This document shows positions 1 through 10,889 of a DNA stretch of 64,000 bases, one piece after another. Position numbers and translations under genes: made by a program. Source of the stretch: Dugong dugon (taxonomy: Eukaryota > Chordata > Mammalia > Sirenia > Dugongidae); assembly GCA_030035585.1 (NCBI GenBank), contig CM057475.1:6490100-6554099 (forward strand), read 5' to 3'. The notes beneath the pieces were generated by a model. The model saw nothing but the letters and a program-made list of their open reading frames with translations, was not told the DNA's origin and did no database searches. Each line of letters begins with the position of its first letter. Position 1 is the first letter of the stretch.

Positions 1-700
1 TCCCTATGTACGTCTATAGCCTTCAAAAACAGTTTGCGCTCTTAAAAGTTTCATCTTCTCCATTATTTCCCTAACCCTTTTCACTCTGCTGGTAGTCCCT
101 CCCACCCCACTCCTCCCAAATGGATCTTCCAATGGATGATTTTTGCTCCTCGCCTGACTTAACATCGAAGTTGCAATTATCTTCCTCTAGGCAGGCCACT
201 GTCTTCCTGAGACAGGCTCTCACCTTGACTTCTGGGACCCATGCTCTTTAGTCCTCCCCCTTTGTCTGGCTGCTCTCTTTCTTGTCTTCCTCTCCTGGAC
301 CATCAGATATTGGATTTCCTTCGCTCTCACTCCTCGGGCTTCTTCTCTTCTCACTCTGCATTTTCTAAATAGACAATTTTATCCATACCCACTGTTTCCA
401 TGAACATCTGTGCACTGACAGCATGTCTAGGCCAGACCATTCCTCAGGCTCCAGACCCAGGTATCCGCCAGCCCACTGTGTACAGAGGCACTTCAGACTC
501 ACATGTGTAAAAGTGAACCCGTATCTTTCCACAGCCTCTTCTCCCTCCAGGGATTCCAGAAATCTGGGAGTCACTTGTGTCTTTTCCCGCTCCCTCTGCC
601 CAGTGCCTCCGCCCATTCAATCCATTTCCGAGTCCCATGGTTTCATCTTTTGAAGCTGTCTGGATGCTCCACCTACAGTTACTCATCTGAGTTCCACACC
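1..700. other. Non-coding stretch, no identifiable gene
   Basis: The + strand is pyrimidine-rich. It may be a very old, diverged interspersed repeat, but I could not assign a family. Short open frames occur on both strands, overlap one another and resemble no protein I know. I see no promoter, splice or RNA signature that would support a gene. Confidence 0.5.
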
Positions 701-909
701 CAGTAACCCGTTGCTGTCATGTTGATTCCGGCTCATGGTAATCCCTTGTGTGTCAGAGTAGAACTGTGCGCCATCGGGTTTCCGATGACTGTGATTTTTT
801 GGAAGTAGATCACCAGGCCTTTCTTCTGAGGTACCTCTGAGTGAACTCAAACCTCCAACCTTCCAGTTATTGGTTGAGCACATTAATCGTTTGCACCATG
901 CAGGGACTG
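701..909 (-). repeat. AfroSINE copy
   Basis: Read on the minus strand this is a near full-length AfroSINE. It opens with the 'agtccctg...ggtgcaaacg' head, continues through the 'ggaggtttgagttcac' segment and the 'gaagaaaggcctggtgatct' segment, and ends in the 'agccggaatcaac' tail. It is diverged from the other copies in the window. The family is typical of afrotherian genomes and is mobilised by RTE-type LINEs. Confidence 0.85.
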
Positions 910-920
910 TGAGTCTCACA

Positions 921-1178
921 TGTTGTTGGTTGCTGTTGAGTCGGCTGTGACTCATGGCGACCTTATGTAGAACAGAAAGAAAGGTCACCTGGTCCTGTGC
1001 CATCTTCATGATCCTTGGTATGTTTGAGTCCGTTGTTGTGGTTGTTGTGTCAATCCATCTCACTGACGGTTTCCCTCGTTTTCACTGATCCTCTACATTA
1101 CCAAACATGATGTCCTTTTCTAGCCATTGGTCTTTCCTGGATGTGTCCAAAATAAGCGAGCTGAAGTCTCGAGTCCCT
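921..1178 (-). mobile_element. 3'-end fragment of an RTE-clade LINE
   Basis: The segment parallels the left end of the LINE at 7,982-9,960 (for example 'actcatggcgacc', 'gtgccatcttcatgatc', 'accaaacatgatgtcctt', 'tggatgtgtccaaaat'). It is therefore a 5'-truncated copy of the same RTE family, inserted in minus orientation a few bases from an AfroSINE. The shared start explains how AfroSINE tails are recognised by the LINE machinery. Confidence 0.75.
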
Positions 1179-1284
1179 CACAGCTTTGACCTTTTCTGAG
1201 GAAGTATGACAGGCTCACAGACTAGAACCCTGATTGGCCCAGCCCAGAGACTGTAATTACCCACATGCTGTGGTTTATCAGCTC

Positions 1285-1400
1285 TGTTTCTGAGACGAGA
1301 AAAATGGAGCCTCAGAGAGGAAAAGCGAATGTTCCATGTCTCACAGCTGGTGAGCGACTGAGCTGGATTTGGTCTGTGTGGTTCTGAGTCAGCGCCCTGC
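1285..1400 (-). repeat. MIR fragment
   Basis: The minus-strand MIR core order is visible: 'gaaaaatggagcctcagagagg', then 'ctcacagctggtgagc', then a 'gctggattt' segment. It is old and diverged, with no coding potential. Confidence 0.65.
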
Positions 1401-1440
1401 AAGGGAAGGGGTGGTTGGCAGTCTGGCATTGCTGGGGCCA

Positions 1441-1602
1441 GGTCTAGTGAATAAAAATACTGGATGCCCAGTGAAATGTGAATTCCAGATAAACAGCAGA
1501 TAATTTTTTAGTATAAATATCTGGGACATACTAATGCTAAAATTTGTTGTTTATTTGTAATTCACATTTCATTGGGCATCTGGTATTTTATCTGGAAACC
1601 AC
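1441..1602. repeat. Palindromic non-autonomous DNA-transposon relic
   Basis: The two halves are inverted copies. The left arm 'actggatgcccagtgaaatg' is mirrored by 'catttcattgggcatctggt' on the right, and the arms meet around a short A/T-rich centre near 1,500-1,540. This hairpin-like architecture is known from a mammalian interspersed MITE, but I cannot name the family with certainty. Confidence 0.65.
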
Positions 1603-1764
1603 TTTCTAGGACTCACAAAGTTAGTTGTTAGGACTATCCCAACTTTCACGACAAGTTGTGGAGATGTCAGAGGAAGCCAGTCTGGTGAGTCAACACTGGA
1701 ATGGCAGCAGTGGCACTGACAGCTCATGTCTGCATGTCACACTGCAGATCATGACACAGTTGGA

Positions 1765-1925
1765 CATTCATGATCTTGTCTGAGTCTCACACCCCTGTAA
1801 GACAGGTCGGGGCGGCCTCAGCACCGCCATTTCTAGCTAGAGAAGGAAAGGCCCAGAGAGGAGCAGGGCTTGTGTGTTTCACCAGCAGGTCAGTAAGAAC
1901 CAGGCTGGTGGCCAGCTCCATTCTG
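1765..1925 (-). repeat. Diverged MIR fragment
   Basis: The pattern 'cattcatgatcttgtctgagtc', 'agagaaggaaaggcccagagagg' and 'gtcagtaagaaccaggctgg' follows the minus-strand MIR order. It is heavily mutated. Confidence 0.5.
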
Positions 1926-2934
1926 AGCCAGTGCGCGGGCCGCCTCACCACCCTGCACCATCTCCAGAATGGAGCCCTGAACCCAGACAGTCCCTTGTCA
2001 TTGCAAGGATGTGTCACCTGTACTACTACAGGCTGGGATAGAGCTCATGGGAGAATCCAAGGGCCCAGGAAGAGAAAAGGTCGGCTTTCCCTTCTCTGAA
2101 GTCCTAAGAACCTTCTCAGCTAAGGTTGTCACAACAACACTAGAGCAGAACTACTGGATCGGCCAGCAGACACAGGTCCTGCTGTGTGATCGGGGTTCTG
2201 GCGCTATGGGAGGTTGGCGGGAGGAGCCTGGGCTCCATTCCTGCTGTGGCCCCGTCCTCTGTTCCATCTTCCTTCCCACTCTGCCCATCTTCTCCACAGG
2301 AAGCCATTGGGGTTTGCTTGGCTGCTTGGGCCTGACCACTTGCCTATGTGTGGTTTTTAAGCCTGAGATCTTGGGGCTGATTTAATTACACTAATTGAAT
2401 GGGGTCTTCACTTCTCAGTGGAGGGCAAGCAGGGAAATGGTGGAGATGACAAGGGCGACTTTATCGCACCCAGAGGACCCAACAAAGTGGAATTGCCTCC
2501 CTTGCTCTCTTTCTGGGTTGTTCTTGAGACCTCGAAGAGGGCAGCCCTGAGGAGTAGTCCGGTGTAGTGAAACATGGCTGGCATACATATCAGACGTGGA
2601 CAGATGGGTGGCTTTGTTCTGCCCCTGAATTCACAGATACCCAGCACACCCACCCCACCCCACACCAGCCTGTGCTCTGGGTCTGTGATCTGCTGATCAG
2701 GCTTGGGCCAAGCTCTTGACCTCCCTGTGTTGTTGCCAACAACCTCCTGTGTGTCTGTTTCAAAGGGAGCGCCCTCGTCTGCTTTCTACATTTTACAAGG
2801 TAAATGGCAACATGGTGAGATCGGCCTCCTCACTTGGGATCCTTCCAGAGGTGGGGCCGGCATGGGTGGTGATATGGGGAGGCGGGTGTCAGGCCCATAC
2901 CACACCTACCTGAGCTCACTTATTCCTTGAGAAA
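1926..2934. other. Non-coding stretch, nothing recognised
   Basis: Open frames of up to about 125 codons occur on the + strand, but they overlap in different frames and carry no domain or composition I recognise. No transposon family was identified with confidence. Confidence 0.45.
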
Positions 2935-3040
2935 ACTCAGTCAGGCAGTCCTCCCTTCCCATTTCAAGCTGAGGAAACTGAGGCCTCCTGGTTAATCACC
3001 TGTCCCTTGCATAAGGCCCACAGCCAGTGCTTTACCTGGA
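2935..3040 (-). repeat. MIR fragment
   Basis: The segment 'ttcaagctgaggaaactgag' followed by 'gcataaggcccacagccagtg' matches the minus-strand MIR core, where 'gatgaggaaactgaggc' precedes 'aaggtcacacagctagt'. Confidence 0.6.
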
Positions 3041-3167
3041 CTCATCTCCAGATACATGGATTGCTCTGTCCTTATTACCTCTTGACTTTTGTAAATCAGA
3101 AATTTTAAGTTTATTTATATTCTACTTGAAAAAACATGACATTTCATAACCCAAACTAAAAGATTTT

Positions 3168-3265
3168 TCATTCATTCACTCATTCATCATTTATTCATGC
3201 ATTCGTCCACTCAATAACTACTCACCAAGCGCCTACCATGGGCCAGCCTGCTCTAGGTGCTGAGA
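3168..3265 (-). repeat. L2 3' end with (ATTC)n tail
   Basis: A run of ATTC repeats leads into 'ctcaccaagcgcctaccatg' and 'ctgctctaggtgctgaga'. This is the reverse complement of the L2 3' terminus, which ends in short GAAT repeats. Confidence 0.65.
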
Positions 3266-4310
3266 TTCGGCCGTGGGTAGGGCTGACCCTGGCCCTGTCC
3301 TGTGGAACTGGGATGAAGTGAGGGATGTGGCTCTGCTCTCAGGAGAGAATGCTAGAGGTGAAGGAACTTCTCCATGGAGCTCGCCCCAGCCTGAGTCCGA
3401 TTTCTGGCCCGGGTAGCTGGTCTGCTGTATTGACAGGTGGTTACCCCAGAGCCCCTGAGCATTGCAGTTAGAGGCAAAGCGCCTGGCACAGGGCAAGTCT
3501 GGGCCTGGTTTAACCCAGAGTTCTCGAGGACGTGAGGGTGTCCAGCACCTGGCATCATAGACCCAGGGGAGGTGCCCCAGAAAGGAGGAGAAGCAGGATC
3601 TGTAGAAATGGAGAAGGAAGAGAGAAGGGATGCAGGTGTCTCCCAGCACCTGTCCCCTCCCGCTCCATTTCCTGTTCTCTGATGCCAGTTGATTGTACTT
3701 GACCCAGGCAGGCTGCTCAATGCCTAACAACCAGCTCTCTAGGGGAAAGAAGCCCTGATCTGTGGCTGTGGCTGATTTCAAGCTGTTGGCCTGAGGCCGC
3801 TGACGTCAGCTCTGGGGAGAGGCACGTGATCGGCCCTAAGGGGTGCAGGCAGTCCCAGCACCCCTGAATCCCAGCAGGTCTACAGTGGCCCTTGTATTGG
3901 CTTCAATAAGGATACTTGGGTGAGTCTCACTCTGCAAAGGCTAGCACGTGAGTTACCAGCAGCACATCTTCACACTGTTTCTGACCATTTCTGGCCATAG
4001 GGTCATCGTTGGGGAGTCACTCCTTGGATGTTGTGGTGATCAGATGGGGTGGAGTTGGGCCATGTCTCCAGGTACTCCCCCCCACCCAGAAGGCACTCAG
4101 GCCCAGTATGGCCTGGCTTCTCGGAGGTAGGCTCCATCAGGAGCTCTCTCCAGCCCCGAGGGCTCAGCCTTAGTGGCCAGATGAACTCCAGACAAGGAGC
4201 CTTTGCTCCTGCTTGTCCTGGGTTCAGAGGGGCCCCAGTTTACCTTTCCAGGGACAACTGCACTGGTATAAGGGCTAAAAGCAGGAACAGAAAAGTGTTG
4301 GACTAGACAG
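3266..4310. other. Non-coding stretch with one candidate regulatory cluster
   Basis: No gene is recognised. Overlapping minus-strand frames of 182 and 122 codons (3,233-3,781) show no known domain and begin inside or beside an L2 relic, which argues against coding. The palindromic CRE and E-box listed separately (3,799-3,828) lie in the middle. Confidence 0.45.
3799..3828. promoter_or_regulatory. Palindromic CRE plus E-box
   Basis: A perfect 12-bp palindrome, gctgacgtcagc (3,799-3,810), contains the full consensus CREB/ATF site tgacgtca. Fourteen bases further on is cacgtg (3,823-3,828), a canonical E-box of the USF/MYC type. The co-occurrence is visible in the sequence; binding or promoter activity is inference. 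I see no convincing TATA box or coding first exon nearby. Confidence 0.4.
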
Positions 4311-4614
4311 ATTGTTGTTCGTTGCCGTTGAATTGGCTCTGATTCATGGTGACCCCATGCACAACAGAACAAAACATCACCCAGTCCTGCATCATCCTCA
4401 TGATTGTTGGTGTGCTCTAGTCCATTATTGTGGCTTCTGTGTACTTCAGATGCCTTCCAACCTAAGGACTCATCTTCCAGAACTATATCGGAAAATATTC
4501 TGCTATGATCCATAATGTTTTCATTTGCTGATTTTCTGAAGTAAATCATCAGGCCTTTTTTCCTAGTCTTTTTTAGTCTGGAAGCTCTGCTGAAACTTGT
4601 CCACCATGAGTGAC
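4311..4614 (-). repeat. Long-type AfroSINE, left part, split by an ERV-L
   Basis: It runs parallel to the element at 12,924-13,316 ('gttgccgttga', 'gtgaccccatgcacaacag', 'gccttccaacctaa', 'tctgctatgatccataat', 'gattttctgaagtaaatcatcagg'). It stops at 4,614, exactly where the ERV-L begins, and resumes at 10,890. Confidence 0.8.
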
Positions 4615-5196
4615 TGTGATGGTTAAAGTTGTGTGTCAACTTGGCGGGGCCATAATTCTCAGTGGTTTGGCAGTTATGATGCAGTGTGGCAGATACGTAA
4701 TGGTGTAATCAGCTCCATGATGAGATCTGTTATGAGCAGCCAATCAATTGAAAGGGAGTTTTACTGGGGATGTGCCTGCCTCCAGGATATAAATGGACAT
4801 TCCAGCAAGGCTCTTGCTCTGGATCCTGCATCCGGTTTGTCATGATCTGAACTCTGGTTCTTGGAACTTAAAGCAGCAGCTTACCATCTTACCTGCTGAT
4901 TTTGGATTCATCAGCCTCCACAGCCCATGAGCCAGCAGCCTGCCGTCTGACCTGCTGATCTTGAGTTTGTCAGTACCTGCAGCTACATGAGTCAGGAGAA
5001 GCCTCCAGCCTGACACCTGACCCATGGAATTGGAACTTTCCAGCCTTTACAACCACATAAGCTATTTCCTTGATATACATCTCCCTCTCTCTGTATATAT
5101 ATGTGTGTGTGTATATATATATATATACACACACATATATTTATGTATATATGCCCTTAACTGGTTTTGCTTCTCTAGAGAACCCAGTCTAAGACA
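4615..5196 (+). repeat. 5' LTR of the ERV-L fossil
   Basis: It starts tgtgatggttaaagttgtg and ends cccagtctaagaca, so it has TG...CA ends. Its homologue is at 10,396-10,889. The copies share 'gatgagatctg' and 'ttccagcaaggctct' blocks and a near-identical last 30 bases. Confidence 0.88.
5093..5152. repeat. (TA)n/(TG)n microsatellite in the LTR
   Basis: About 60 bp of alternating purine-pyrimidine sequence (TA runs with TG and CA runs) lies near the 3' end of the 5' LTR. The other LTR has only a short equivalent, so the tract expanded after insertion. Confidence 0.8.
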
Positions 5197-5198
5197 TT

Positions 5199-5214
5199 TG
5201 GTACCAAGAGTGGG
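5199..5214 (+). promoter_or_regulatory. tRNA-Leu-type primer-binding site relic
   Basis: The sequence tggtaccaagagtggg follows the 5' LTR by two bases. It matches the tRNA-Leu-type primer site that gives ERV-L its name, apart from small differences. This supports the family assignment. Confidence 0.75.
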
Positions 5215-5299
5215 TCTAGAGAAATGAAATTCTAAGGAGTTTTCTAAATTGGTTCTCAAGTCTGGTTAGTCTTTAAGATGTTGATGACTCTGCTTCCAG

Positions 5300-6650
5300 T
5301 AGTAAAAAGGGAACTGCTAATCCATGGCATGAGGTGACAATACAGATATACAAAATATCACCACCAATAGATCAAGTATTGCTGAGAGGTGAGGCTCTTG
5401 GTGATCACATGTTTGACACTTGTCTACAATTTTGTCAGAATGAGAAGTATAAGGAAGCTGGTTGGGTGGCCCTACTTTCACAGGCAAAGTGGTGAAAGAA
5501 AGAGATGAGCTCAGGGATTCAGAGTCACAACTCAAAACGCTGCATAAATGACCTCAAAGTTGCTACTTGTGCCCTGAATGAAAGCCTTATTTCTTGTAGT
5601 AACAAAGCTGATATCTCCAAAAGCCTAACCCAGAGTCTTAATCATAAGAGTGGCTGAAGTTGAATGCCAATTGAATTCCCAACCTCGAATGGTGTCTGAA
5701 GTTAAAATGAGAGCATTGATTGGGAAGAAATGGGATCCTGAAACTTGGAATGGGGACACATAGGCACACAATCAGGAAGCTGGAGACACTGAGCCCCTAG
5801 CTTTAATTGAATCACTCCTGCCAGTAAAACCAGCCCCCTCACTCCCATCTGAACAGATTACTCCACGTTTTGCTGGGGAGCGTCGCTTAGCAAAACATGT
5901 GTCTGCTAAGCCAAGCTCCCCAGCAAAACCGTTAGCCCCTCCACCCCCATCTGATGAGATTAACCCAGCTGTGTCTGAAGAGCTTTTGTCTGAGTTAACT
6001 GATGGGAAGGCATCTGAGTCATTGCCTGGGGCATCACCTGAGGCAGACGTCTTATAAGACACTGCTGAATGTTCTCAGAACACAGTCCCACCACCCACTT
6101 TTACTTCTAGAACTATAACTAGACTTAAGTCCCAGAGATCCCCAAAAGGTGAAGTACAAAGTGTGACCCAGGAAGAGGTACACTACACTCTAAAAGAACT
6201 GCTTGAATTTTCTAATATGTACAAACAGAAACCTGGGGAATATGTTTGGGAATGGCTATTAAAGGTGTGGGATAATGGTGCAAGGAACATTAAAGATGGA
6301 TCAGTCTGAGTTTATTGATATGGGTCCACTAAGCACAGATTCTTCATTCAGTGTTTCAGCTCGAGAGGTTAGAATAAGATCTGGTAGTTTATTTGGTTGG
6401 TTCACTAAAGCATGGATTATATGGTGGCCTACACTAAATCAAGTTGAAGTACTAGACCTGCCTGTGTATACTGTAGAAGAAGATATTCAAAGGCTTATGG
6501 AAATTGGCATGGTAGAATGCATTTATCAGTTTAGACCCACAGACCTACACATGGAGTGCCCAGAGGACACATCTTTTTCCACACGGTGAGGATCAAGTTC
6601 GTGAAGGAAACCCCAGTATCTTTGAAGACTGCTGTGATTGTTATTTATGT
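5300..6650 (+). pseudogene. ERV-L gag remnant (fossil)
   Basis: The segment lies where gag belongs in an ERV-L. A 104-codon stretch at 6,275-6,589 contains 'WFTKAWIIWWPTLNQVEVLD' and 'EIGMVECIY', which resemble ERV-L gag as I recall it. It is no longer a gene, and the borders given are approximate. Confidence 0.55.
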
Positions 6651-6709
6651 AGGTCAGAGTTGACACTGGAAACTGCCCTCACTGAATTAAAACATCTAAC
6701 TACAATGGG

Positions 6710-6832
6710 AGGAACCCTGATGGCATAGTGGTTAAGAGCTTGGCTGCTCCTTAGAAACCCTACAGGGCAGTTCTACTCTGTCCTATAGGGTCGCTATGAG
6801 TCTGAACTGACTTGACAGCACCTAACAACAAT
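6710..6832 (+). repeat. Short AfroSINE inserted in the ERV-L
   Basis: It begins aggaaccctgatggcatagtg and contains 'tggttaagagcttggctgct', 'gggcagttctactctgtcct' and 'tagggtcgctatgagtctga'. It ends in a 'cctaacaacaat' tail. A perfect 12-bp target duplication, aactacaatggg, flanks it (6,698-6,709 and 6,833-6,844). It is therefore younger than the provirus. Confidence 0.9.
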
Positions 6833-7229
6833 AACTACAATGGGGCTAATTGGACCCTGTGGTGGTAGAGGCCAAGTGGTGGCATTCAATTGACAAAGAC
6901 AAGGTGCGCGTGGTTACTATAACGAAGGGCGGAGTCAAAGCAGTAATTAGAATAGTCTGTCTCCTGTGGACTTATGGTATTGGCTACTTAGTCATGGTGT
7001 CCGTAGGAGTGAAATAGATGGGAAATACACTAAATATTTACTTGATCTGTACAAGCAGAAGAATTATTGGTCAAATGAACTGCAGTCCAACTTGAATCGC
7101 CAGAACAGAGAGTCAGGGCACCTCAATCAATTTCCAGACTTGAGCAACCCCTTGAATGAAGGGGGTGGGGATCTTTCTGAGGAAGAACTCCACTGTGCTG
7201 CTAAAAATTTATACTGTTAATCTTTCCCC

Positions 7230-7981
7230 AGCCTTCCCCAAAAGGATCTATGGCTTTTTATGAGAATGACTGTTCATTGGGGGAAAAGGAAATAATCAGA
7301 CTTTTGGGGGATTACTGGATACTGGCTGTGAACTGACACTAATTCCAGAAGACTCAAAACGTCACTGTGGTTCACCAGTCAGAGTGGGGCATATGGAAGT
7401 CAGGTTATTAATGGAGTCTTAGCTCACATTCATCTTACAGTGGGTCCAGTGTGTCCCTGAACCCATTCTATAGTGATTTCCACACTTCCAGAATGCACAA
7501 CTGGAACAGATGTACTCAGCAACCGCAGAACCTCCACATTGGATCCCTGACATGTGGAGTAAGGTCTATTATGGTAGGAAAAGCCAAGTGAAAGCCATTA
7601 GAACTTCCCCTTCCTAGGAAAATAGTAAACCAAAAGCAATACTGCATTTCTGGAGAGATTACTGCCACCATCAAGTAATCGAAGGATGCAGGCCTGGTGA
7701 TTCCCACCACAGCCCCATTTGACTCTCTTTAGCCTGTGCAAAAAACAGATGGATCTTGGAGAATGACAGCAGATTATCGAAAACTTAACCAAGTGGTGAT
7801 TCCAATTGCAGCTACTGTTCCAGATGTGGTTTCATTGTTTGAACAAATTATTATACCTTCTTGTACCTGGTATGCAATTATTGATCTGGTTAATGCCTTT
7901 TTCTCCATACCTGTTTTGAAGGATCACCAGAAGCAGTTTGCTTTCAGCTGGCAAGGCTGGCAATACACCTTCACTGTCCTG
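7230..7981 (+). pseudogene. ERV-L protease and reverse-transcriptase remnant (fossil)
   Basis: A retroviral aspartic-protease signature, LLDTGCELTLIPE, is readable near 7,312-7,350. It is followed by a reverse-transcriptase segment at 7,736-7,980 containing 'DGSWRMTADYRKLNQVVIP' and 'WYAIIDLVNAFFSIPV', typical of ERV-L pol. The RTE LINE interrupts the pol remnant at 7,982. Confidence 0.8.
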
Positions 7982-9960
7982 TTGTTGTTAGGTGCCACTA
8001 AGGCGGTTCTGACTCATAGTGACCCCATGTACAACAGAATGAAACACTGCCCAGTCCTGCGCCATCTTCACAATCATTATTATGCTTGAGACCACTGTTG
8101 TAGCCACTGTGTCAGTCCACCTCGTTGAGGATCTTCCTCTTCTTCAGTGACTGCCTACTTTACCAAGCATGATGTCCTTCTCCAGGGACTGGTCCCTCCT
8201 GGTAACATGTCCAAAGTATGTGAGAAGTGTTGTCATCCTTGCTTCTAAGGAGCATTCTGACTGTACTTCTTCCAAGACAAATTTGTTCGTTCTTCTGGCG
8301 GTCCATGGTATATTCAATATTCTTCACCAACACCATAATTCAAAGGCATCATTTCTTCTTTGGTCTTCCTTATTCATTGTCCAGCTTTTTCAGGCATATG
8401 AGGCGATTGGAAACACCATGGCTTGGGTCAGGCACACCTTAGTCCTGAAAGTAACATCTTTGCTTTTTCACTTTAAAGAGGTCTTTTGCAGATGATTTGC
8501 CCAATGCAATGCGAGGTTTGATTTCTTGACTGCTGCTTCCAGAGATGTTGGTTGTGGATTCCAGTAAAATGAAATCCTTGACAACTTCAGTATTTTCTCC
8601 ATTTATCATGATATTGCTTCTTGGTCCAGTTGTGAGGATTTTTGTTTTCTTGATGTTGAGGTGTAATCCATACTGAAGGCTGTGGTCTTTGATCTTTGTC
8701 GGTAAGTGCTTCAAGTCCTCTTCACTTCCAGCAAGTGTCATCTCATATCAGAGGTTGTTAATGAATTATCCTCCCATCCTTATGCCCCGCTCTTCTTCAT
8801 ACAGTCCAGCTTCTTGTATTATTTTCTCAGCACACAGACTGAATAAGTATGGTGAAAGGATATAACCCTGATGTACACCTTTCAGGATTTTAAGCCCCTC
8901 AGTATTCCACTGTTCTGTTTCAACAACTGCCTCTTGGTCTAAGTACAGGTTCCTCATGAGCACAATTAAGTGTTCTGGAATTCCCATACTCTGCAATGTT
9001 ATCCATAATCATCACCCACACAGTTGAATGCCTTTGCATATTCAATGAAACGTAGGTAAACATCTTTCTGGTATTCTCTGCTTTCAGCCGAGATCTATCT
9101 GATATCAGAAATGGTATCCCTCTTTCCACGTCCTCTTCTGAATCTAGCTTGAAGTTCTGGCAATTCCCTGTTGATATACTGCTGCAACTGCTTTTGAATG
9201 ATCTTCAGCAAAATTTTACTTGTAGGTGGTATTAATGATATTGTTTGATAATTCCACATTCTATTGCATTACCTTTCTTTAGAATGGGCAAAATACGGAT
9301 GTTTTCCAGTCTGCTGGCCAGTTAGCTGTTTTTCAAATTTCTTGTCATAGATGAGTGAACACTTCCAACACTGCGTCCATTTGTTGAAACATCTCACTTG
9401 GTATTCCATCAATTCCTGAAGCCTTGTTTTTCACCAATGCCTTCCGTGTAGCTTGGACTTCTTCTTTCTGTACCATTAGTTCTTGATCATATGCTACCTC
9501 CTGAAATGGTTGACCATCAACCAGATCTTTTTGGTACAGTGACTCTGTGTATTCCGTCCATCTTCTTTGGATGTTTCCTGGGTCTTTTAATATTTTCCCT
9601 GTAGAATCCTTCAATATTGCAACTCAAGGTTTGAACTTTTTCTTCAGTTCTTTTAGCTTGAGAAATGCCAAGCATGTTCTTCCCTCTTGGTTTTTTATCT
9701 CCAGGTCTTTGCGCATTTCATTATGATACTTTACTTCGTCTTCTCAAGCCACCCTTTGAAATCTTCTGTTCAACTTTCTTACTTCATCATTTCTTCCTTT
9801 CACTTTAGCTATTCTACGTTCAAGAGCAACTTCAGAGTCTCTTCTGACATCCATTTTGGTTTTTTCTTTCTTTCCTGTTTTTTCAAGGACCTCTCACTTT
9901 CTTCATTTATGATGCCCTTGATGTCATTCCACAACTCGTATGATCACTAGTGTTCAGTGT
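7982..9960 (-). mobile_element. RTE-clade LINE, 5'-truncated, inserted in the ERV-L
   Basis: Read on the minus strand, reverse-transcriptase segments appear in the expected order: 'KALVKNKASGIDGIPSEMF' (9,345-9,614), 'VHQGYILSPYLFSLCAEKII' (8,766-8,996) and 'YGLHLNIKKTKILTTGPRSN' (8,439-8,741). These are RTE/BovB-like RT motifs, and the reading frame is interrupted between them. The 3' end at 7,982 carries the 'gtgccactaaggcggttctg' segment related to AfroSINE tails. The endonuclease end is missing, so the copy is 5'-truncated. I found no clear target duplication, and the right border is uncertain by about 20 bp. Confidence 0.82.
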
Positions 9961-10182
9961 GAAATAGTGTTCAATGGAAAACTACAGCAACCCAATTCCA
10001 ACATGCCTACTAATGGCCCAGACCCTTTAGAAATGAAGGTTTGGGTCACCCCACCAGGCAAAGAACTGCAGCCAGATAAGGTGCTTGCTGAGGGCAAAGG
10101 GAATACGGAATGGGTGGTAGTAGAAGGTAGTTCTAAATACTACTTACGACTGCAAGACCAGTTGTGGAAACGAGGACTGTAA
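9961..10182 (+). pseudogene. ERV-L pol 3'-end remnant (fossil)
   Basis: A short reading segment contains 'MKVWVTPPGKELQPDKVLAE' and 'GNTEWVVVEGSSKYYLR', which resembles the C-terminal end of ERV-L pol. It continues the provirus to the right of the LINE. About 210 bp of non-coding provirus follow before the 3' LTR. Confidence 0.65.
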
Positions 10183-10395
10183 TTGTAATGAGTGTTTCTT
10201 CCTTGTATGTGTGCATCAAATATTTTTGTTTTCTTTACTTACAAAATCTAAGATGTAATTGGGGCTAGCGTGGTTTTGGTTGTATGAGTGTTAGTTGTAT
10301 CATGTTAGGCTCAAGTATAACTTTATAGTTATCTTTATTTAAGGATGATGTACTATTTAAGGAGATGTGTACAGGTGCCAAGTTCACAAGTTGAC

Positions 10396-10889
10396 TGTGA
10401 TGGTTAAGGCTGTGTATTAACTTGGCTGGGCCATGATTCTCGGTGGTTTGGCAGTTATGATGTAGTCTGACAGTTATGTAATGATGTAATCCACTCCCTG
10501 ATGAGATCTGCTTTGAGCAGCTAATCAGTTGAAAGGGATTTTCCTTGGGGGAGTGGCCTGCCTTCAATATATAAATGGATGTTCCAGCAAGGCTCTCACT
10601 TTGGATCCTTCATCCAGCTTGTCAGCTTACTTGCTGATCTTGGGATTTGCCAGCCTCTGAAGCCTGTGGGCCAGTGGCCCGCTGTCTGACCTGCCCATCT
10701 TGGATTCGTTAGCCCCTGCATCTATATGAGTCAGGATAAGCCTCCAGCCTGATGCCTGACCCACAGACCTGGGACTTGCCAGCCTCTACAACTACATGAG
10801 CCATTTCCTTGAGAGAAATCTCTCTCTCTCTATGTATATAAATACATGCTTCACTGCTTTTGCTTTTCTAGAGAACCTAGCCTAAGACA
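10396..10889 (+). repeat. 3' LTR of the ERV-L fossil
   Basis: It starts tgtgatggttaaggctgtg and ends gcctaagaca, homologous to 4,615-5,196. It is shorter, partly because it lacks the TA/TG microsatellite expansion. It is followed directly by the gtgac target duplication. Confidence 0.88.

Larger units (their letters stand above)
4615..10889 (+). mobile_element. ERV-L (class III) provirus fossil
   Basis: Paired LTRs begin tgtgatggttaa and end taagaca. They are flanked by a perfect 5-bp target duplication gtgac (4,610-4,614 and 10,890-10,894). A tRNA-Leu-type primer-binding site typical of ERV-L follows the 5' LTR. Internal remnants resemble ERV-L gag, protease, reverse transcriptase and the end of pol, and no envelope gene is seen, as expected for ERV-L. 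The provirus is broken many times over. It also hosts a SINE (6,710-6,832) and an RTE LINE (7,982-9,960). In the first roughly 143 aligned bases the LTRs differ at about 20 positions, which suggests an age of tens of millions of years. It inserted into an older AfroSINE-type element. Confidence 0.88.

Noticed and set aside
3233-3781. A 182-codon minus-strand frame as a host exon
   Set aside because: It has no recognisable domain, starts near an L2 relic and overlaps another open frame. Nothing raises it above chance.
8227-8495. Plus-strand open frames over the LINE as host genes
   Set aside because: They are antisense shadows of the RTE reverse-transcriptase remnant.
4615-10889. An intact or recently active endogenous retrovirus
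   Set aside because: The LTRs are clearly diverged, the interior is broken many times and interrupted by two other elements. It is an old ERV-L fossil.
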